From Apostichopus japonicus (lineage: Eukaryota; Echinodermata; Holothuroidea; Aspidochirotida; Stichopodidae): a stretch of DNA of 64,000 nucleotides. The DNA lies in assembly GCF_037975245.1 (NCBI RefSeq), contig NC_092580.1:12431501-12495500 (forward strand). The letters run 5' to 3'. The translations under genes and the position numbers were made by a program. The notes under the pieces are model-generated. The model was given only the letters and a program-made list of their open reading frames with translations, was not told the origin of the DNA and ran no database searches. Each line of letters begins with the position of its first letter. The first letter of the stretch is position 1. Positions 59,301 through 64,000 of the stretch are shown piece after piece.

Positions 59301-60726
59301 AATTGTAACTCCGAAAGAGAAAGTAACTGATGTCCATGTTAATACGAATCTTTCAGAAGGCCAAATTCACAAAATTGAACAGTTGATTTTCAGTTATCCT
59401 GATGTATTCACGGACTTACCAGGAAAAACAAACCTTGGTGAGCATGACATCAAACTCATCGACGAGGAACCTGTAAGAAAAAAGGCGTATCCTGCACCCC
59501 ATGGCTTAAGGCATGAAATTCAAACAGAACTTGGCCAAATGTTAGAAATTGGTGTAATAGAGCACAGTGACAGTCCATATGCGAGTCCGTTGGTCATTGT
59601 TAAGAAGTCTGACGGCACAAACAGGTACTGTGTCGATTATAGGGCATTGAACGCGAAAACTATATTTGATGCTGAACCAATCCCTGATATTTCAGAAATC
59701 TTCACAAAACTTGCAAAAGACTGTTTCTTTACCAAATTGGATTTATCAAAAGGGTATTGGCAGATACCAGTCAAAGATGAAGTAAAGCCGTTGACTGCTT
59801 TCATCACACACCATGGTTTATACCAATTTAACACGATGCCGTTTGGGTTAATCAACTCGGCAGCTACGTTCAGTCGTGTCATGAGAAAACTACTGAAAGG
59901 AATCCCAAATGTTGACAATTACATAGATGATATTTTGGTTCACACTGCCACTTTCGAAGATCATTTAACTGCACTTGAAGAGATCTTGAAGCGCCTGAGG
60001 GAGCATAATTTGACGGCAAAACCATCAAAATGCTGTGTTGGATATGGCGAGGTCGAGTTTTTGGGGCATATAGTCTGTAAAGGAAAGATTTCCCCAAGAC
60101 CAGAAAAACTAGAAGCAATTAAGGATGCACCCCGACCTCAAACTAAATCCCAATTAAGGTCCTTCCTCGGTCTTGCCGGATATTATCGGTCGTTCATTCC
60201 AAACTATGCGGAAGTAGCAATACCCCTAACAGATAAATTGAAAAAGGGTGAACCCAACAAGATACGATGGGAGGAGGCACAAGAGCGATCATTCCGGTCT
60301 CTAAAACATAAACTATGCGACTCTCCGATACTTCATCTACCCGACTTGGAGAAACAATTCATATTAAGAACTGATGCCAGTGATGTTGGTATGGCCGCTG
60401 TATTGCTCCAAGAAAGTGAGGAGGTAAAGTTTCCAGTTGCATACGCAAGCAAAAAGTTCACCAATGCTCAGAAGAATTACTCTGTAATTGAGAGGGAATG
60501 TTATGCGATTGTGTGGGCAGTTGAGAAATTCGAACCATATCTTTATGGCACAAACTTTGTTATCGAGACCGATCATAAACCCCTCAAATGCATTCAAAAA
60601 TCTAAGGTCGCAAATGGGCGCATAATGCGTTGGGCATTGATATTACAGCACTATCGATACCATATCAGGGTCATTAAAGGTCGAGACAATATCGGCGCAG
60701 ATTTTCTTAGTAGGGCTATCCCGTAA
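56305..60726 (+). CDS. gag-pol: Gag-Pro-Int-RT-RNaseH polyprotein, single frame
   Basis: The best start is the ATG at 56305 (MAKIGDLEIQKLVEIG); the frame is open back to 56137 without an ATG. Residues below count from 56137. The capsid region is about 140-310, with LDAYLDRFERYA and a SCAN-like helical C-terminal part. A CCHC knuckle is at 346-359 (CYYCRKPGHFWKQC) and protease DTG at 469. The integrase zinc part starts near H666 and its D-D-E core is at 736, 796 and 832 (35 residues between the last two). A GPYVV module follows. The RT active site YIDD is at 1262, and RNase H runs from TDAS at 1412 to the end. Integrase before RT is the notable feature. No frameshift is needed. Confidence 0.95.
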   Translation: MAKIGDLEIQKLVEIGSSFGLEGSDLQTFVMNESDKCKLRRDEERQRRSEDRELLQLQIDLESLKKENATSGNSGDAHRTVTQKAKPPKLPCFSESDDLDAYLDRFERYAGAQKWERQDWAINLSSLLTGKALFTYGTLPSSEANDYDRLKLALLRRYNLTPDGNKIKFRSSKPDKNETATQFVSKLCKYFDRWIDTSKVKHEYDTLREHLVLDQLYQAIPTELAIFIKERKPKNLSDASKLADGYLDVHKGWGRMRNPFSNVVDSRPKTEAVKQPPRNQSSVPRKTAVCYYCRKPGHFWKQCRLAPKSFVPTMAMLVDIVRTSCELDEVDQPDIDGVEGDGRDEQPSEAETPTMISFAKVDRPTDDVLVNDRLELKCGYTIPIVNAVSKLVETNMPVAVGFIGDVKVQVLRDTGCNGVVVKRALVSPDMLTGEFVPCVLADQTVRYVPVASVPIDSSYYVGTVSAACVDNPTCDVLIGNIPGACLPWQPDPKWEPQNSKCDPPEIVGAVQTRSQAKEKPFKPLKVKEPMPDIVDADELKRQQQSDPSLSKVREKIGQIVKHKSGSSATFVMRNGILCREFSNPGKPGDATIRQVVVPTKLRQSVMRIAHESLLGGHLGTQKTVDRILSNFFWPALQADVRRFCRSCDLCQRTTPKGKVSRVPLGSSPIIDVPFQRVAADIVGPIFPSSERGHRYILVLVDYATRYPEAAPMKSIESEKVAEELLNIFSRVGFPHEILTDQGPQFISNVMKEVGRLLSIEQLTTTPYNPRCNGLVERFNATLKSMLRKMCDERPKDWDRYIDPLLFAYRETPQGSTKFSPFELLYGRTVRGPMQILKELWTNETEETETRNTYQYVMDLKQRLSETCRLARKELQQSQAKYKSYYDRKTKPRKLVVGDEVLLLLPTDQNKLLMQWKGPYVVSKVVNEVDYTIDMGHVQKTYHINMLKKYFRSTSQVVGNSPIYVSELLELTEAPVINEDVVTLDHECNLASKNDMIGLPIVTPKEKVTDVHVNTNLSEGQIHKIEQLIFSYPDVFTDLPGKTNLGEHDIKLIDEEPVRKKAYPAPHGLRHEIQTELGQMLEIGVIEHSDSPYASPLVIVKKSDGTNRYCVDYRALNAKTIFDAEPIPDISEIFTKLAKDCFFTKLDLSKGYWQIPVKDEVKPLTAFITHHGLYQFNTMPFGLINSAATFSRVMRKLLKGIPNVDNYIDDILVHTATFEDHLTALEEILKRLREHNLTAKPSKCCVGYGEVEFLGHIVCKGKISPRPEKLEAIKDAPRPQTKSQLRSFLGLAGYYRSFIPNYAEVAIPLTDKLKKGEPNKIRWEEAQERSFRSLKHKLCDSPILHLPDLEKQFILRTDASDVGMAAVLLQESEEVKFPVAYASKKFTNAQKNYSVIERECYAIVWAVEKFEPYLYGTNFVIETDHKPLKCIQKSKVANGRIMRWALILQHYRYHIRVIKGRDNIGADFLSRAIP

Positions 60727-60760
60727 ATTTCCCAAGGAAAAGTTATAGGTATAACATTTT

Positions 60761-60773
60761 CTTAAGGGGGGAG
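60761..60773 (+). promoter_or_regulatory. Polypurine tract
   Basis: AAGGGGGGAG, three to four bases before the 3' LTR, in the expected position. Confidence 0.7.
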
Positions 60774-60776
60774 TTT

Positions 60777-62543
60777 TGTCAAGTTTTTGAGGGAAATTTG
60801 AATCCTCCGTAGGCTAGGGAGTTGTTGTGTTTTGCGGTCCAGCAAGTCCGCCGTAGTTTGCTTTTGTTTGTAGATATGTAGGGCAAGAATGAGCGCTACG
60901 CATAGGTGCGTTACGAAATTTTAGGCGTGTTACGTAATTGTCTTGTAGTCTGAATTTCAGGCTGGTAGTAATTAGCTTCCTGCTTTGTATAGCGCGAAGA
61001 CGTTGCTAACAAAAGGGGTAGGATAGTGAAAGAACCAAGGTATGCGCGGGTATAGTGTCATTGTCGTATGGAGCCACACCAGAGAAAAAGTTGGGTACAG
61101 TCCATCGTAGACCTTTGCCATATAACGTGTCTTTTCCCCAACGGTCTGACTGCGTTAGTTTTCGCAACAGCTAGAAAGCTGCCTCGTTGCCAAAATCACT
61201 TTCAAGGGTTATATATAATATCTGAGCAAGGGCGTCAGAGTATAGCGAAGGTAGATTAGAGCTTTATTAGGAGGAGTTTCTGCCTGATGTCGAGACGCCA
61301 GACGCTTGTCGAGACCAGTTTCCTGTTGTGTGTTTAGAGCCATTTTTCCATCTAAATGGTGAGTTACACGTTTTCTTTTCCCTTAGAGAGTGAAATACTG
61401 TATTACAATATTAGGAATGTGTAGTAGCAATAAAGATTATTGTGTGTACTGACTGTCACTAGCTTGATAGGGTTGTTTTTGGTCATCCCTGACATGGGGT
61501 GAATTGGTATGTTAATTAGGGTCGTGATTTGGGTCGACAGACTGATTCACTGTGGTTTTAATATTCGGTGGCCGAAGTAGGGTAATAAATGTCACCTGTA
61601 TTTCATCCTGTAGGAGTATTGTATTTAGGGAGCATTATAGAGAGATTAGTGATAGAGTAGTAATGTACGTTGGAAGTACTGCTCTTTAAATCCCTTATAT
61701 ATTTATCGTTTTCGAGTTGCAACGTCAAAGTCAACATAAGACGATTGAACGTTCAGGCTTGAAACAGTATCTTGACAGTTTTGACAAGTATCACATCGTA
61801 TTTTAGTGTTTGATGTTGTTTTCAGGCTTTTAACTTTGGGCTGGGACACGAGTGACGTCGCTCGTTCGATTTTGGTCTCTATTTCACGCTCCGGTCACGA
61901 GGACGGGCGAACATCGAAACGTTGCCGGTTCTCATGGAGGTTTGAAACTGTATTGGCGAACCGTGAATTATTAGCACGTGACTTTGTCATAATTGGCAGA
62001 TGTTTTAATCGTTCAACGAACTGACAGATACCCGAACATTACTTCCGAACTTCTAGACGCTCCTGAACAGTCCAATATCTCGATGCATTTTTAACAAATG
62101 ATTAGACGAAAGATATATTTACGTTGTTATGCATGTGATATTTTGGGAATTTAAGCTGACTTGCCATTGAACGTTGATCCATAACCTAGCGTCTTTTAAC
62201 AACTTAAGGGGAAGTCTAAATTAAGAAATAAGAATTAAAAGAAAGAGAATAACAAAATAAGAGATTAATATTATAAGAGTGCAAGAATTGATTGAGACAT
62301 AAGTTAAATGATAAGGGCGCGGCGTATATTTTAGTAAGATAATTTAAGGTATTTTTGTGTCGGAATATTGTAATTTGTGGTGCATCACACTAATAGGTTA
62401 ATTGTTTAAAGTAATTAAACGTAGAGCAAAGACAATAAAATATCTTTATTGTGTGTTTTTGTTTTGGGTGTAGAAGGGCTCTAGTATACGAGAGAGATAA
62501 GGTATCACCCTTCCAAGGTGTAAAAGTTGATTGACCCGTGACA
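60777..62543 (+). repeat. 3' LTR of the Gmr1-like element
   Basis: Same length and nearly the same sequence as the 5' LTR. It is followed directly by the target duplication TAGGT at 62544-62548. Confidence 0.94.
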
Positions 62544-62754
62544 TAGGTAGTAGTTGGTATTACTCATTAATACAATAGTCTTTAATTGTTTGTGAATATT
62601 AGTATAGGCAGATGTTTCTGACAATTGTTATTGTAAATATTGTTTGCCCTTCTCTTTTTCTTTTTCTTTTTCTATCTTATCTGTATAATGAATTATGTGA
62701 AAATATACTTAAGTCTGATATGTGTGTGTGTACGTGTGTGTGTGCGTTTGTGAC

Positions 62755-64000
62755 GCCCAGCTTGTAAACACCATATCTCAAGAAGGGAATGTTGTTTTTT
62801 GTGGAGGTCACTTGGGGTCAAATTGTGGAAACCTTGTAAACAGTATATATCAAGAAAGGAAGCTTAAGAAAACCTCATGTTAAGTGTGTAGAAGTACCAT
62901 ATTGGGTACAGGAAGCCTATTGTTTTTGTGTGGAGGTTAAAAGGTCATTTAGAGTCACTAGGGGTCAAATTGTCAAAACCTTGTAAACACGATATCTCAA
63001 GAAAGGAATGTTGGACCAACTTCATGTTTGGTGTGTAGTTGTACCACATTGAGTACAAGAAGCATATTGTTTTCTGTGGAGGTCGAATGTCATTTGGGGT
63101 CACCAGGGGTCAAATTGTGAAAACCTTGTAAACACGGTATCTCAAGAAGGGAATGTTGGACCAACTTCATGTTTAGTGCGTAGATGTACCGCATTGAGTA
63201 CAAGTAGGCTACTGTTTTCTGGGGAGGTCAAAGGTCATTTGGGGTCACAAGGGGTCAAATTGTGGAAACCTTGTAAACAAGATATCTCAAGAAAGGAATG
63301 TTGGACCAACTTCATGTTTGGTGTGTAGTTGTATCACACTGAGTACAAGTAGCCTAATGTTTTCTGTGGAGGTCGAATTTCATTTGCGGTCACCAGGGGT
63401 CAAATTGTCAAAACCTTGTAAACACGATATCTCAAGAAGGGAATGTTGGACCAACTTCATTTTTTGTGCGTAGATGTACCACATTGAGTACAAGTAGCCT
63501 ATTGTTTTCTGTGGAGGTCGGAGGTCATTTGGGGTCACAAGGGGTTAAATTGTGAAAACCTTGTAAACAAGATATCTCAAGAAAGGAATGTTGGACCAAC
63601 TTCATGTTTGGTGTGTAGATGTACCACACTGAAGAAGCCTATTATTTTCTGGGGAGATCAAAGGTCATTTAGGGTCACCAGGGGTCAAATTGTGGAAACC
63701 TTGTAAACAAGATATCTCAAGAAAGGAATGTTGGACCAACTTCATGTTGGTGTGTAGTTGTACCACATTGAGTACAAGAAGCCTTGTGTTTTCTGTGGAG
63801 GTCAAAGGGCTTTTGGGGTCACCAGGGGTCAAATTGTGGAAAACTTGTAAACACGGTATCTCAAGAAGGGAATGTTGGACCAACGTCGTGTTTAGTGTGT
63901 AGTTGTACCACATTTAATACAAGAAGCCTATTGTTTTCTGTGGAGGTCGAATGTCACTTGGGGTCACTAGGGGTTAAATTGTGAAAACCTTGTAAACAAG
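62755..64000. repeat. 145-bp tandem array, continues past the window
   Basis: At least eight head-to-tail units, each with AAACCTTGTAAACAxGATAT, CTCAAGAAxGGAATGTTGGA, CAACTTCATGTTTGGTGTG and TTTCTGTGGAGGTC. Successive AAACC starts lie at 62829, 62976, 63121, 63266, 63411, 63556, 63696, 63841 and 63985, so the step is 145 with one of 140. A TG-dinucleotide run at 62716-62743 marks the left edge. No coding role is evident. Confidence 0.93.

Larger units (their letters stand above)
54276..62543 (+). mobile_element. Gmr1-like Ty3/gypsy LTR retrotransposon, 8.27 kb, complete
   Basis: Two LTRs of exactly 1767 bp (54276-56042, 60777-62543) begin TGTCAAG and end GTGACA. I noticed one difference (55028 C versus 61529 T). 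TAGGT flanks both ends. One long frame encodes Gag, protease, integrase, RT and RNase H in that order: integrase lies before RT, as in Copia, although the sequences are gypsy-like. That order defines the Gmr1 group described from deuterostomes. With near-identical LTRs and no stops this copy is very young and may be active. Confidence 0.95.

Noticed and set aside
62755-64000. CRISPR array
   Set aside because: Units are 145 bp with no unique spacers, and the genome is eukaryotic.

Overview
The window looks like a piece of nuclear genome from an invertebrate deuterostome, most likely an echinoderm and perhaps a sea cucumber. It is AT-rich and intron-bearing. It carries a Gmr1-type Ty3/gypsy element, a group described from deuterostomes, an intronless TRIM/propeller gene, and many terminal-inverted-repeat and tandem repeats. 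The species assignment is inference.

Region by region. 1-10.45 kb (minus strand): seven consecutive coding exons of a mitochondrial RNA pseudouridine synthase-like protein of the RPUSD3 type. All splice phases agree. The gene runs off the left edge, and one intron holds a 57-bp minisatellite. 10.45-13.9 kb: upstream DNA with two short hAT-type elements, each with its 8-bp target duplication. 13.9-24.8 kb: a young CsRn1-type Ty3/gypsy retrotransposon (minus strand) with an extra SGNH-hydrolase-like ORF before gag; its 5' LTR is split by a 4.7-kb inverted-repeat DNA transposon. 24.8-28.6 kb: old repeats, including a dead LINE fragment. 28.7-31.8 kb: an intact TRIM gene followed by a broken tandem copy of its C-terminal half. 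33.4-34.2 kb: AT microsatellites. 34.35-38.48 kb: an old 4.1-kb TIR element with relics of a multi-exon gene. 38.9-39.2 kb: a tRNA-derived SINE. 40.4-43.7 kb: a degenerate tandem array with a hAT-type element inside. 44.0-44.5 kb: a fold-back element. 46.1-50.05 kb: a diverged duplicate of the 8.9-12.9 kb segment, with pseudogenised RPUSD3-like exons 1-2 and a fold-back structure carrying the start of a RUVBL2 (reptin) sequence. 51.35-52.16 kb: another hAT-type element. 54.28-62.54 kb: a complete, very young Gmr1-like LTR retrotransposon whose integrase precedes its reverse transcriptase. 62.75 kb to the end: a 145-bp tandem array leaving the window.

Only two host genes are well supported: the RPUSD3-like gene and the TRIM gene. 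The rest is mobile or repetitive DNA at several ages, with insertions into other insertions that give a relative order. The observation most worth following is the intact SGNH-like ORF placed upstream of gag in a retrotransposon whose LTRs differ at only one position that I noticed.
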